Part shown: one piece after another, positions 53,078 to 62,530 of the stretch
How the letters are laid out: every line of letters begins with the position of its first letter
Position numbering within the stretch: the first letter of the stretch is position 1
Assembly (NCBI RefSeq): GCF_001884045.1
Contig: NZ_MACF01000128.1
Coordinates: forward strand, 16,886 to 80,885
Length of the DNA: 64,000 nt
Direction: 5' to 3'
Source of the DNA: Bacillus mobilis
GTDB lineage: Bacteria; Bacillota; Bacilli; Bacillales; Bacillaceae_G
Position numbers and translations under genes: made by a program
Notes under the pieces: model-generated
What the model saw: only the letters and a program-made list of their open reading frames with translations
The model's database searches: none
Told to the model about the DNA's origin: nothing

Positions 53078-53542
53078 TCATATTCCTTGTTCATTTCGAA
53101 TGAAAGCTAATAGCTTTGCACACCCTTCTGTTACAAGGTCATATACTTCTTGGAAATTCCCTGTATAGTAAGGGTCGGGAACGTCTGTCCAGCCACCGTC
53201 TGGAACAAAATCGGACAGTCTACCAATATAGCCTCCAGTTTTACCTAAACTTTTTAAATCTGCTATATTCTTGTTGTCCATGGCAATAATATAATCAAAC
53301 TTTGTTAAGTCTTCTTTTTCTACTTGCCTTGCTTTAATTCCTTCAAAAGTGACTGCATTTTCTTTTAAAATTTTTTGTGTTCCTTTATGTGGCGGATGGC
53401 CAACATGCCAATCTCCAGTTCCTGCAGAATCAATGACAATTTTCTCTTCGAGTCCCTCTTTTACGACAAGATCTCGAAAAATCGCTTCTGCCATCGGAGA
53501 ACGGCAAATGTTCCCAAGACAAACAAACAATACTTGAACCAT
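53078..53542 (-). CDS. yfkJ: Low-molecular-weight protein-tyrosine phosphatase
   Basis: A 154-residue LMW-PTP that removes phosphate from tyrosine residues. VLFVCLGNICRSPMAEAIF has the P-loop C8-x5-R14-S. VPDPYYTG near residue 125 holds the general acid Asp. Length and sequence agree with B. subtilis YfkJ, shown to be an active phosphatase involved in stress. Its operon partners yfkI and yfkH follow. AAGAAGGGAAGAAACAAAA precedes the ATG. Divergent from yfkK. Confidence 0.92.
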   Translation of the reverse strand: MVQVLFVCLGNICRSPMAEAIFRDLVVKEGLEEKIVIDSAGTGDWHVGHPPHKGTQKILKENAVTFEGIKARQVEKEDLTKFDYIIAMDNKNIADLKSLGKTGGYIGRLSDFVPDGGWTDVPDPYYTGNFQEVYDLVTEGCAKLLAFIRNEQGI

Positions 53543-53716
53543 ATTTTTGTTTCTTCCCTTCTTGGTGCATTTCTTTATATATACTTATAGTATAAACAAC
53601 CAATTATTAATTATAAAGGAAATCCCTACTAATTTAATAGGATTGAAAAGATTCATTAACGAAAATGATAAAAAATGTTAAGATAGCCTTATGTTATTTT
53701 AAAGGGGGACACTTCG

Positions 53717-53941
53717 GTGGATTTATCCGTAAAGTCAGAAGAAAACGTTGAATATATGGTCGAAGCTATTAAAGAAAAATTACGTATGGTTAATGCTGGA
53801 GCAATGAGAGCTGCTAGCTTTAATGAAGAAATGTACGAAGACTTACGTGACATTTATGATCATGTTATGAAACGTGAAACATTCAGCATTAGTGAAATGC
53901 AAGCTATTACAGAGGAGTTAGGTACATTAATTAAAAAGTAA
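53717..53941 (+). CDS. yfkK: YfkK family protein (DUF1128)
   Basis: A 74-residue helical, acidic protein: [61 protein letters not shown]. This is the DUF1128/YfkK family, unknown function. It starts with GTG at 53717, with AAAGGGGGAC 7 bases upstream. The gene order yfkJ-yfkK is conserved in Bacillus. A terminator follows at once. Confidence 0.88.
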   Translation: MDLSVKSEENVEYMVEAIKEKLRMVNAGAMRAASFNEEMYEDLRDIYDHVMKRETFSISEMQAITEELGTLIKK

Positions 53942-53942
53942 G

Positions 53943-53970
53943 AAGCCTCGCTTATGAGGCTCTTTTTTAT
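53943..53970 (+). terminator. Terminator of yfkK
   Basis: AAGCCTCG-CTTA-TGAGGCT stem followed by six T residues. Confidence 0.85.
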
Positions 53971-54130
53971 TTCCAACAAATTCATGACAACTCTTCTCTT
54001 TTCCTCAACCAACTGTAAAATATTGTACAATAGAAGTAGAACCTCACCTTAGATTTTTTCTTCATACATACTACTCACAAATAATAGCAACACTACCATT
54101 GCTAACTGTTTTTACTGGAGGTGCTTACTT

Positions 54131-56797
54131 ATGAGCAATTGGTACAGTAAGACGAAAGATCAAACATTAATCGACCTAGAAACAAACGAACAACACGGTT
54201 TAACAGATGAAATCGTAAATGAACGTTTAAAGCAATACGGCTCTAATGAATTAGCTATAAAACAAAAACGCACGTTATGGCAGCGGATTTTCGCCCAAAT
54301 TAATGATGTCCTCGTATATGTCCTTATTATTGCTGCTCTTATTTCAGCCTTTGTAGGTGAATGGGCTGATGCAAGTATTATCGCGCTCGTTGTAGTTTTA
54401 AACGCTGTTATTGGTGTCGTCCAAGAATCAAAAGCAGAACAAGCTTTAGAGGCATTGAAAAAGATGGCGACACCTAAAGCAATCGTCAAGCGAAATGGTG
54501 AACTAAAAGAAATTCCATCTGAGCACGTCGTTCCCGGTGATATCGTTATGCTCGACGCTGGCCGATATATCCCATGCGATTTACGACTTATCGAAACCGC
54601 AAATTTAAAAGTTGAAGAATCTGCTCTAACTGGTGAATCCGTCCCCGTTGATAAAGATGCAATTTACCACCCTTCCATGCAAAGTGATGAGCAAGTACCA
54701 TTAGGCGATCAAAAAAACATGGCCTTTATGTCTACTCTTGTAACATATGGACGAGGCGTCGGTGTTGCTGTTGAAACTGGCATGAACTCACAAATTGGCA
54801 AGATTGCTACCCTTTTACATGAAGCAGACGATGATATGACACCACTCCAAAAAAGCTTGGCACAAGTCGGCAAGTATTTAGGCTTTGTCGCTGTAGCTAT
54901 TTGTATCGTTATGTTTTTCATCGGCTTTTTACAAGGCCGGGATACGTTAGAAATGTTTATGACTGCTATTAGTTTAGCCGTTGCAGCTATTCCAGAAGGC
55001 TTGCCAGCTATCGTTTCCATCGTTCTTGCAATTGGTGTCCAGCGCATGATTAAACAAAACGTTATCATTCGAAAACTACCAGCTGTTGAAGCTCTCGGTT
55101 CTGTCACAATTATTTGTTCAGATAAAACAGGTACGTTAACACAAAATAAAATGACCGTTACTCACTTTTATAGTGATAACTTATACGATCAATTAGAAAA
55201 TTTAAATGTAAATAACGATGCGCAACGTCTATTGTTAGAGAATATGGTGCTATGTAATGATGCGTCTTACAATAACGAATCACAAACCGGAGACCCGACT
55301 GAAATTGCTCTTCTCGTTGCTGGAAGCACCTTTAATATGCAAAAAGATCATTTAGAAAAGATACATGAGCGCGTTAACGAGTTGCCTTTCGATTCAGATC
55401 GTAAAATGATGTCAACCGTGCATACATACGATAAAAGCTACTATAGCATGACGAAAGGTGCTATTGATAAACTCTTACCTCGATGTACCCACATATTTAA
55501 AAACGGTAAAATCGAGGTTCTAACAGAGGCTGATAAAAATCAAATATTAGAAGCTGCAAAGGCAATGTCCCGAGAAGCTTTAAGAGTACTTTCATTCGCA
55601 TTTAAACAATACAATTCAAATGCTGTGGATATAAATCATCTTGAAGAAAACCTCATCTTTATCGGTCTTGTCGGTATGATTGATCCACCTCGAACTGAAG
55701 TAAAAGATTCAATTACAGAATGTAAAAAAGCCGGTATTCGCACAGTTATGATTACTGGTGACCATAAAGATACCGCTTTTGCAATCGCCAAAGAACTTGG
55801 CATTGCTACAGAAATATCTGAAATTATGATTGGAACTGAATTAGATAACATTTCAGATAAAGAACTAGCAAGCAAAATTGATCACTTACATGTATTCGCT
55901 AGGGTCTCTCCAGAACATAAGGTAAAGATTGTAAAAGCATTACGTGCAAAAGGCAATATCGTTTCTATGACTGGTGATGGCGTCAATGATGCACCATCTT
56001 TAAAACAAGCAGATGTTGGCGTAGCGATGGGCATTACAGGAACAGACGTTGCAAAAGGGGCAGCGGATGTCGTGTTAACAGATGATAATTTCTCATCTAT
56101 CGTGAAAGCTGTTGAGGAAGGTAGAAATATTTATCGTAACATAAAAAAATCAATCCTCTTCCTACTCTCTTGTAACTTCGGAGAAATTATCGCTTTATTT
56201 TTAGCTATTTTACTCGGCTGGGCAACACCACTTCGCCCTATTCACATTTTGTGGGTGAATTTAATTACAGATACACTGCCTGCATTATCACTTGGGGTTG
56301 ATCCTGAAGATCCAGATGTGATGAAGGAAAAACCACGGCATGCGAAAGAAAGTTTATTTAGTGGTAGCGTTCCTTTTCTTATTTTCAATGGGGTTGTCAT
56401 TGGACTTTTAACGCTAATAGCCTTTATCGCCGGAGCAAAATTCTATACCGGAGATACAAATTTATTCCCTCTTTTCCCAGAGCGAATTGATGAGGATGCT
56501 CTATTACATGCTCAAACGATGGCATTTGTCGTTCTTAGTTTTTCTCAGCTCGTTCATTCATTTAACTTGCGTTCAAGAACGAAATCCATTTTTTCAATTG
56601 GGATCTTTACAAATAAATATTTAGTTTTCTCTCTTCTTATCGGGGTTCTTATGCAAGTTTGTATCATCTCCATCCCACCACTTGCAAATATATTCGGTGT
56701 GCATGCATTAACGATGCGAGATTGGGGATTTGTTCTCTTATTAAGTATCATCCCGCTTGTTGTGAATGAGATCATTAAATTAGTGAAGAGAAACTAA
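54131..56797 (+). CDS. P2-type calcium-translocating ATPase
   Basis: An 888-residue cation pump of the SERCA/PMCA type. The N-terminal cytosolic piece includes GLTDEIVNERLKQYGSNEL. VEESALTGESVPVDK is the actuator TGES motif; AAIPEGLPAIVSIVLA near 288 is the TM4 PEGL ion site; CSDKTGTLTQNKMTV near 331 carries the phosphorylated Asp; MTGDGVNDAPSLKQADVGVAMG is the hinge; and ILWVNLITDTLPALSLGVDP is TM6. Similar to B. subtilis YloB. Ca2+ is the likely substrate, though Mn2+ cannot be excluded. GGAGGTGCTTACTT precedes the ATG. Confidence 0.9.
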   Translation: MSNWYSKTKDQTLIDLETNEQHGLTDEIVNERLKQYGSNELAIKQKRTLWQRIFAQINDVLVYVLIIAALISAFVGEWADASIIALVVVLNAVIGVVQESKAEQALEALKKMATPKAIVKRNGELKEIPSEHVVPGDIVMLDAGRYIPCDLRLIETANLKVEESALTGESVPVDKDAIYHPSMQSDEQVPLGDQKNMAFMSTLVTYGRGVGVAVETGMNSQIGKIATLLHEADDDMTPLQKSLAQVGKYLGFVAVAICIVMFFIGFLQGRDTLEMFMTAISLAVAAIPEGLPAIVSIVLAIGVQRMIKQNVIIRKLPAVEALGSVTIICSDKTGTLTQNKMTVTHFYSDNLYDQLENLNVNNDAQRLLLENMVLCNDASYNNESQTGDPTEIALLVAGSTFNMQKDHLEKIHERVNELPFDSDRKMMSTVHTYDKSYYSMTKGAIDKLLPRCTHIFKNGKIEVLTEADKNQILEAAKAMSREALRVLSFAFKQYNSNAVDINHLEENLIFIGLVGMIDPPRTEVKDSITECKKAGIRTVMITGDHKDTAFAIAKELGIATEISEIMIGTELDNISDKELASKIDHLHVFARVSPEHKVKIVKALRAKGNIVSMTGDGVNDAPSLKQADVGVAMGITGTDVAKGAADVVLTDDNFSSIVKAVEEGRNIYRNIKKSILFLLSCNFGEIIALFLAILLGWATPLRPIHILWVNLITDTLPALSLGVDPEDPDVMKEKPRHAKESLFSGSVPFLIFNGVVIGLLTLIAFIAGAKFYTGDTNLFPLFPERIDEDALLHAQTMAFVVLSFSQLVHSFNLRSRTKSIFSIGIFTNKYLVFSLLIGVLMQVCIISIPPLANIFGVHALTMRDWGFVLLLSIIPLVVNEIIKLVKRN

Positions 56798-56831
56798 AAG
56801 GCAATGAGGACTGCTCCTCATTGCCTTTTCA
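56797..56831. terminator. Bidirectional terminator
   Basis: AAAAGGCAATGAGGA / TCCTCATTGCCTTTT perfect stem between convergent ATPase and yceH genes. Confidence 0.9.
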
Positions 56832-56832
56832 T

Positions 56833-57915
56833 TTATCCTTGTAATTCTTTTTTAATGTTCTCTGTTAATGTAGCCATTCGTTTGCGGCTTTCTTCTCGCT
56901 CACGTTTATTTTGTTCTTCAATTTGTTGTGTTTCTTGCATACCTCTTGAAATAATGTTCCAAGTTTCCTCAAGTGTTTCCATCTTAATACTAGAAGAACC
57001 CGATAATCTCGCTACTTCCACACTTTGCGTTGCGATATTTTGTGCATTTTTCTTAAGTAATTCATTTGTACGGCGATCCAGTTCAGCCATAGAATCTGCA
57101 ACAAGCTTTTGACGCTTCGCATTTACCGCCTGAATGATACCATTTTTAAAGATAGGAATCGTTGTAATAAATGCTGTATTGATTTTACCAATTAATTTAT
57201 TGTTACCACGTTGAACCATACGAATTTGTGGTGCTGTAAGTAACGCAACCATACGTGCTTTCTCTAAATCATCAATACGCTGCTCTAAAATTTCAACAGA
57301 GTTTTTAAGCGACTCTAATTCAATACCTGCTAATTGGTCATTGTTACGTACACGCTCTTCATACATTGGAACTAGCTCTGTATTTAAACGCTCTAATAAC
57401 ATTTCTCCTGCTACTACGTATTTTTCTAAGTCTAAATAATATTTTAAGTTTTGCTCATATAAACCGTCTAACGTACCAATAGATTTTTTCATTTCATCTT
57501 GATACTTTGTAATTTCTACGTATACTTTATCCATTTCGCGGCCCATCGTTTGGTACTTACTAAAGATTTGTTCAATCATTTTATCCGCTTTTTTGAACAT
57601 ACGTGAGAAGAAACCACTTTTCTCTTCCGCAAAGTCTTTGCTATCGAATCTGTCCATAATTTTACCAAGCTGTTTTAATAATTCTCCAGAGTCTTCTATT
57701 TTTGATAAAGACATTGTATGTAAGATTTGATCAGCAAAACGTGAAATTTCCATAGATGGTTCTTTTCCAAGCTCGATTAATTCTAACTGATCCTTAATAT
57801 CTACCGCATTATAAATACGTTGCACATCTGCATCTTGTCTAAGTTGCAAGCGAACATCTTGTGCTGTTTGCTCATTTAATTCTGTTTTCGAATCTAGTAC
57901 GACTGGGTTATTCAT
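56833..57915 (-). CDS. yceH: TelA family toxic anion resistance protein
   Basis: A 360-residue helical cytosolic protein of the TelA/YaaN/KlaA family, linked to tellurite and envelope-stress resistance. FFSRMFKKADKMIEQIFSKY (about 102-121), then long coiled-coil stretches (MDKVYVEITKYQDEMKKSIG, ELVPMYEERVRNNDQLAGIE) and RMVALLTAPQIRMVQRGNNKLIGKI, which is the best conserved block. AAAGGGAGAATACCAT precedes the ATG. It is the last gene of yceCDEFGH; 18 bases after yceG. Confidence 0.9.
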   Translation of the reverse strand: MNNPVVLDSKTELNEQTAQDVRLQLRQDADVQRIYNAVDIKDQLELIELGKEPSMEISRFADQILHTMSLSKIEDSGELLKQLGKIMDRFDSKDFAEEKSGFFSRMFKKADKMIEQIFSKYQTMGREMDKVYVEITKYQDEMKKSIGTLDGLYEQNLKYYLDLEKYVVAGEMLLERLNTELVPMYEERVRNNDQLAGIELESLKNSVEILEQRIDDLEKARMVALLTAPQIRMVQRGNNKLIGKINTAFITTIPIFKNGIIQAVNAKRQKLVADSMAELDRRTNELLKKNAQNIATQSVEVARLSGSSSIKMETLEETWNIISRGMQETQQIEEQNKREREESRKRMATLTENIKKELQG

Positions 57916-57933
57916 ATGGTATTCTCCCTTTCC

Positions 57934-59565
57934 TTATAAAAATGGACGAAATAGTCCTTTTATTGTTTGTGATAAATTTTTATAGGCTGATGAACCATGA
58001 AACTCAAGATCGAAATTAACTTCTTCAAGCCAATGTGAATCAAATGCTGCTGCATCAATATACGGTTCAATATCATTTCGTCCCGTTGGATTGAAGTGAA
58101 ATACATCTACTCCTATTTGATTTAAAAATAGTAATAAAACAGCATCAGAACGAGTTAATTCTCCACTCTTCTCATTATTAAATATAACAATTTTCGGTAC
58201 ATCTTGTGAATAATCAAATTTCTCAAGCTGTTCTAAAATGTTCGGTGGTATTTGAGAAAGTTGTGCGAAAACATATAGCGCTACATCTTGTTTCGTCTCT
58301 TTTGCAATTGGTTTACACATTTCACTTTCGCACGCATGAATGATCGCCTCTGCAATACCATGTTGTAATCCTTCTGGCAATCGTTTATGTGGCCACCAAT
58401 GACTGTTCATAATTAAATCTGGATGTAATTTCCCCCCGCGGTCTAAAGCATCTCGGTAATGATATTGGAAATTTGCTTTTTGTTCTTTCGTAAACGGGAA
58501 TGTATTAATTAATAAACTGTTATCAAATGATGTAACAGCCTTTAATCGCTGAAAATACTCTTTATCATTTTTTGAAACACCTGATATTTTTGCAAATAAA
58601 GAAGGGATATAAATGTGTTTATTCTCAACAAAGAATGTCGGGCGTACAAATGCCTTTTCTTTCGTAATTAAAAAGAGTTCATCATACGTTGTTTTGAGCG
58701 TACGAGCTACAGGCGTATATGAACGGAATTGCCACGGCTTGTACAGCAGTGAATTATCGTGGTGAAGTACTTGCTCAATTTCTTTTGAAGCTTGATACGC
58801 TACTGTTGCAACACGTTCGCGGCGGCGATCTGGAAATGGCTCAAGAGAAATGCGACCTGAATGAGACACAACAAAACTTCTTCCTTCCTCATCAACATTC
58901 TCAAATCCATCTTTTCCTTCTGGATGATAATAAAGTACATCACAGCCGAGCATAATAAGGAAGTATAAGAAATATATACGGCTTTCCGTCGCATCACCGT
59001 ACCAAACGATACGCGGCATTTGTTTCTTATAATTAACTGTAGAAAACCACTTCGCTACGTAATTTTCACTTAATTTAATTATATCAATTAAGAAACGACG
59101 GAATCCCTCTGTTTTTAACGATTGGTTATGTTGTTTCTCATACAATTTCAATACAGAAATAAACGTCGTATGTATATAATGCTGTAAGTCAGGATTGTCT
59201 ACTTTCGGTAAAAGTTGTTTCCCAGATAAGTGTGCCACTAGCCTATTTACTGTCAGACCGTTTGGTGCTTCTTGATGTAATCCGAACACTTCTTGAATAT
59301 GACGAAGCTTTTCCGAATCAATCACTTTGTTTAAATTTTGTTCGTGTAAAACTTCGATTCCTTTTGCTTCACTATAATCAAATAGCTCATTAAAATATTC
59401 ATCTACATCATTAGGAACGCCAAGGATTCGACATGCTATATAACTAAATTTCATCTCATTCTCTGTCAGTTCATATTGTGGGCGTTTTTCTAAAAGTGTT
59501 TCAAATTGCTTTAAATCTGATTCATCTTTTAATCCATATGGTTGAAGTGTAAAACGTGAAAACAT
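57934..59565 (-). CDS. yceG: YceG-like protein with internal duplication
   Basis: A 543-residue soluble protein of the YceG family, always found with ter genes. Two internal repeats are visible: MPRIVWYGDATESRIYFLYF with LIMLGCDVLYYHPEGKDGFE (about 185-225), and VPKIVIFNNEKSGELTRSDA with LLLFLNQIGVDVFHFNPTGRNDIE (about 465-510). Each has the pattern I-V-x-[FY]...L-x-x-[IL]-G-x-D-V-[LF]-[YH]-[YF]-[HN]-P-x-G-[KR]-[DN]. Activity is unknown. GGAGGTGAACTGTT precedes the ATG. It is co-transcribed with yceH. The yceF terminator lies 75 bases upstream, so it may have its own promoter. Confidence 0.85.
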   Translation of the reverse strand: MFSRFTLQPYGLKDESDLKQFETLLEKRPQYELTENEMKFSYIACRILGVPNDVDEYFNELFDYSEAKGIEVLHEQNLNKVIDSEKLRHIQEVFGLHQEAPNGLTVNRLVAHLSGKQLLPKVDNPDLQHYIHTTFISVLKLYEKQHNQSLKTEGFRRFLIDIIKLSENYVAKWFSTVNYKKQMPRIVWYGDATESRIYFLYFLIMLGCDVLYYHPEGKDGFENVDEEGRSFVVSHSGRISLEPFPDRRRERVATVAYQASKEIEQVLHHDNSLLYKPWQFRSYTPVARTLKTTYDELFLITKEKAFVRPTFFVENKHIYIPSLFAKISGVSKNDKEYFQRLKAVTSFDNSLLINTFPFTKEQKANFQYHYRDALDRGGKLHPDLIMNSHWWPHKRLPEGLQHGIAEAIIHACESEMCKPIAKETKQDVALYVFAQLSQIPPNILEQLEKFDYSQDVPKIVIFNNEKSGELTRSDAVLLLFLNQIGVDVFHFNPTGRNDIEPYIDAAAFDSHWLEEVNFDLEFHGSSAYKNLSQTIKGLFRPFL

Positions 59566-59637
59566 AACAGTTCACCTCCAAAAACATTTACGTTTTTTCT
59601 AAGTCTTTCTTCTATTATAAACTATTTTTGGTTATAA

Positions 59638-59675
59638 AAAATGGGCGCTCGTAAAACGAGCAAACCCATTTCAAT
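59638..59675 (-). terminator. Terminator after terC (yceF)
   Basis: AATGGG-GCTCG-TTTTA-CGAGC-CCCATT type stem with internal loop, followed by T-rich sequence on the minus strand. Confidence 0.7.
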
Positions 59676-60466
59676 TATTTATTGTCCTCTTTAGTAGCTG
59701 CAACTTCTTCTTTAGCTTGTCCAGAATTCTTCATGTAGTGAAGTATAAATGTTGCTCCAAATGCTACAACTAAAATGATAAAGAATAGCATATGACTTAT
59801 TTCAATATGAATAACAGACAGTAACATTTTTGCTGCAATAATTAAGATTAAAATATATGCTGTCGTTTCCAGTTCTGGAATACGCTCTAACAATTTTAAG
59901 AATACACCAGCGATACCACGCATCATTAAAATACCGAGCATTCCACCTAATAATAGAATCCACACTTCATTTGATACACCAAATGCAGCAAGTACGCTAT
60001 CTACAGAGAACGCGATATCCATTAATTCAACCATCGCAACTGTTCCCCAGAAGACACCAAACATTCTGAAGAGAATACTGTTTTGGTTCATACCATGAGC
60101 TTCCTCTTCTTCTGCATTACCTTTTCTTTTATCAATGAAGTATTTAACTGAAAGCCAAGCTAAGTAAAGTGCACCTAACACTTTTACCCACGCTAATTTA
60201 ATTAAGAACATTCCAATTCCAATCGCAATAAATCGGAATACATAAGCTCCAATGAGTCCATAGAATAATGCCTTTTTACGCTTTTCTTCCGGAAGGTGTT
60301 TTACCATTACTGCTAATACAAGTGCATTATCAGCAGATAACAAACCTTCAAGTACAACAAGTGTACCTATTAATCCCCAAGATACTGGATCTTGCAACAC
60401 TTTAATCCACATGTCCAAGTCGAAAAACTGAGCATACGTATCAAGGATTCCTTGCAAAATACTCAT
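59675..60466 (-). CDS. yceF: TerC family membrane protein
   Basis: A 263-residue integral membrane protein with seven or eight helices. GLIGTLVVLEGLLSADNALVLAVMVKHLP (about 32-60) and VAMVELMDIAFSVDSVLAAFGVSN (about 141-164) carry the conserved acidic motifs (E-G-x-L-S-A-D-N and D-x-x-F-S-x-D-S) of TerC, likely a metal ion binding or transport site. Its paralogues metallate exoenzymes with Mn2+ in B. subtilis. A Glu/Lys tail ends the protein. GATAAAGGTAAG precedes the ATG. Part of the ter cluster. Confidence 0.92.
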   Translation of the reverse strand: MSILQGILDTYAQFFDLDMWIKVLQDPVSWGLIGTLVVLEGLLSADNALVLAVMVKHLPEEKRKKALFYGLIGAYVFRFIAIGIGMFLIKLAWVKVLGALYLAWLSVKYFIDKRKGNAEEEEAHGMNQNSILFRMFGVFWGTVAMVELMDIAFSVDSVLAAFGVSNEVWILLLGGMLGILMMRGIAGVFLKLLERIPELETTAYILILIIAAKMLLSVIHIEISHMLFFIILVVAFGATFILHYMKNSGQAKEEVAATKEDNK

Positions 60467-60511
60467 CTTACCTTTATCCCCTATTCTTTGCTAGATTTAT
60501 AGAAAGGTCAA

Positions 60512-60540
60512 AAAAAGGAAACGAATATCGTTTCCTTTCT
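60512..60540 (-). terminator. Stem-loop between yceE and yceF
   Basis: AAAGGAAACGA-TA-TCGTTTCCTTT perfect stem at the yceE stop; may be a partial terminator within the cluster. Confidence 0.78.
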
Positions 60541-61117
60541 ATGCATCCAAGCCATACGCTCTTACAAGCGCACCTAGGCCACCTTGGAAACCGCTTCCTA
60601 CTGCATTAAACTTCCACTGTCCATTATGACGGTATAATTCACAAAAGACAACTGCTGTTTCGATGGAGAAATCTTCCCCTAAATCAAAGCGAAGAACTTC
60701 TTCATTCGTTTCTTCATTCGCTAAACGAACGAACGCATTTCCTACTTGACCAAAGTTTTGACTACGGCCTTCTGCATCATAAATCGTAACTGTAATAGCA
60801 ATTTTGTGCACATCTGCTGGAACTTTCTTTAAGTCCACAACAAGTTGCTCATCATCGCCTTCACCTTCACCTGTACGGTTATCCCCTGTATGCATAACAG
60901 ATCCACAAGGAGACTGTAAATTATTATAGAAGATAAAATCAGTTTCTTTCGTACATTTTCCGTTCGCATCTAATAGGAATGCTGATGCATCTAAATCGAA
61001 ATCTGATCCACCGTCATAAGATTTAATATCCCACCCAAGACCAATTACTGCTTTTGTTAAACCAGGACTTGTCTTACCTAAATCAATCTTCTGTCCTTTT
61101 TGTAATTGAATAACCAT
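60539..61117 (-). CDS. yceE: TerD family protein (YceE)
   Basis: A 192-residue TerD-domain protein. IQLQKGQKIDLGKTSPGLTK opens it; GLGWDIKSYDGGSDFDLDASAF and [21 protein letters not shown] hold the acidic Ca2+-binding loops (DxDxDAS, GEGDDE); [35 protein letters not shown] is the conserved C-terminal block, quoted here as the ETAVVFCELYRHxGxWKF signature. TerD proteins are soluble calcium-binding stress factors. GAGGTGAATATAA precedes the ATG. 80 bases after yceD. Confidence 0.93.
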   Translation of the reverse strand: MVIQLQKGQKIDLGKTSPGLTKAVIGLGWDIKSYDGGSDFDLDASAFLLDANGKCTKETDFIFYNNLQSPCGSVMHTGDNRTGEGEGDDEQLVVDLKKVPADVHKIAITVTIYDAEGRSQNFGQVGNAFVRLANEETNEEVLRFDLGEDFSIETAVVFCELYRHNGQWKFNAVGSGFQGGLGALVRAYGLDA

Positions 61118-61149
61118 TTATATTCACCTCTATATTTTAATCTTAAAAA

Positions 61150-61190
61150 ATATATCCATCAGTAAACATCTGTTTCACCGATGGATATAC
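61150..61190 (-). terminator. Stem-loop between yceD and yceE
   Basis: ATATCCATC (61152-61160) pairs with GATGGATAT (61180-61188); T-rich sequence follows on the minus strand. Confidence 0.65.
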
Positions 61191-61197
61191 GAAGCTA

Positions 61198-61782
61198 TTA
61201 CTCTACATCTAAACCGAAATTGTTACATAGAGACGCTAATCCACCTTGGAATCCACTTCCGATTGCATTGAACTTCCAGTCACCTGCATGACGGTATAAT
61301 TCACCTACTACAACAGCTGTTTCAATAGAGAAATCTTCTCCTAAATCGTAACGAATTAACTCTGCATTCTTTTCTTCATCTAAAATACGTACGAAAGAGT
61401 TAGAAACTTGTCCGAAGTTTTGGCTACGACCTTCTCCATCGTAAATTGTAATTGTGAAACAAATACGTTCGATATGTGCAGGTACATTTTTTAAATCTAC
61501 TTTAATCGATTCGTCATCGCCTTCACCTTCACCAGTTCGGTTATCTCCTAAATGCTCTACAGCACCATTCGCACCTTTTGGGTTATTATAGAAGACGAAA
61601 TCCTCTGCACCTGAAACTTTACCGTTAGCACCCACTAAGAAAATACTAACATCTAAATCAAAATCATTTTGTCCGTCATAACGATTCGTATCCCAACCAA
61701 GTCCTACAAGAACTTTCGAAAGACCTGGATTCGTTTTTGTTAAGTCTACCTTTTGTCCTTTTTTCAATGAAATTGATGCCAT
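61198..61782 (-). CDS. yceD: TerD family protein (YceD)
   Basis: A 194-residue TerD paralogue, closest to Yce[61 protein letters not shown], and [20 protein letters not shown]. All acidic Ca2+ loop positions are kept. The ATG at 61782 follows GAGGAGGAATTGTGT; a TTG at 61788 lies too close to it. It is the second gene after yceC in the cluster. Confidence 0.93.
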   Translation of the reverse strand: MASISLKKGQKVDLTKTNPGLSKVLVGLGWDTNRYDGQNDFDLDVSIFLVGANGKVSGAEDFVFYNNPKGANGAVEHLGDNRTGEGEGDDESIKVDLKNVPAHIERICFTITIYDGEGRSQNFGQVSNSFVRILDEEKNAELIRYDLGEDFSIETAVVVGELYRHAGDWKFNAIGSGFQGGLASLCNNFGLDVE

Positions 61783-61805
61783 ACACAATTCCTCCTCAGT
61801 TTATT

Positions 61806-62402
61806 TTATTGATAACGTGATACAATCTCACTTAAGTTTTTATCTTGTGTGCCTTCTCCAACAGCTGAAAACTTCCATTCACTTCCGTGACGATACATTT
61901 CACCTGCAATTAGAGTCGTTTTGCCAGCATAATTATCCGATAAATTATAGCGTGCTAATTCTTCACCAGTTTGCGGGTTTTGAATACGAATATACGCATT
62001 ACGAATCATCCCGAAATCTTGACGACGATTTACACAGTCATAAATATTTACAACGAATACTAAACGATTAATACGGCTCGGAACTTTATGTAATTCTACG
62101 AAAATTGTTTCGTCATCACCAGCGCCTTCACCTGTCAAATTATCTCCTGAATGAATAATACTACCACAAGTAGAAAGCTTGTTTCCGAAGTAAACTAAAT
62201 CGTTTTTGTTTAAAAAACGATCTCCTTCTAACATCACAACAGATGCATCACAATCTACATTTGGTTTACTTCCAAATAATGAAGACAGAAACCCACCTGA
62301 TTGCCCAATTGGATCCCAGCCTAAGCCAACCTGTAGTTTCGCTACTTTTGGTTGTCCTTTCGTTAAATCGATCTTTTGACCTTTTTCTAAAATAATAGGC
62401 AT
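61806..62402 (-). CDS. yceC: TerD-like protein (YceC), divergent
   Basis: A 198-residue TerD-like protein at the head of the cluster. IILEKGQKIDLTKGQPKVAK and LTGEGAGDDETIFVELHKVP fit the family, but after GLGWDP there is an insert (IGQSGGFLSSLFGSKPNVD) and the Ca2+ loop reads D-C-D-A-S instead of D-L-D-A/V-S. So it is the most diverged of the three and may bind a different partner. AAAGGAAGAAACTGC precedes the ATG. The ter cluster promoter should lie in 62403-62530; TACAAT-like boxes are present. Confidence 0.9.
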   Translation of the reverse strand: MPIILEKGQKIDLTKGQPKVAKLQVGLGWDPIGQSGGFLSSLFGSKPNVDCDASVVMLEGDRFLNKNDLVYFGNKLSTCGSIIHSGDNLTGEGAGDDETIFVELHKVPSRINRLVFVVNIYDCVNRRQDFGMIRNAYIRIQNPQTGEELARYNLSDNYAGKTTLIAGEMYRHGSEWKFSAVGEGTQDKNLSEIVSRYQ

Positions 62403-62530
62403 GCAGTTTCTTCCTTTCTACAAAGCATTTTCCAAGGCGGAAAATATTGTATTCTTCCCTTATATTGTAGCATTATTTACCTAGTGATAAAAAGGATAAA
62501 TTCTCAGTTATATGAAAACATTCATATAAT

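Noticed and set aside
53543-53716. Sigma-B promoter for yfkJ
   Set aside because: The B. subtilis operon is stress-controlled, but no GTTT-N13-15-GGGTAT pair was found in this gap.
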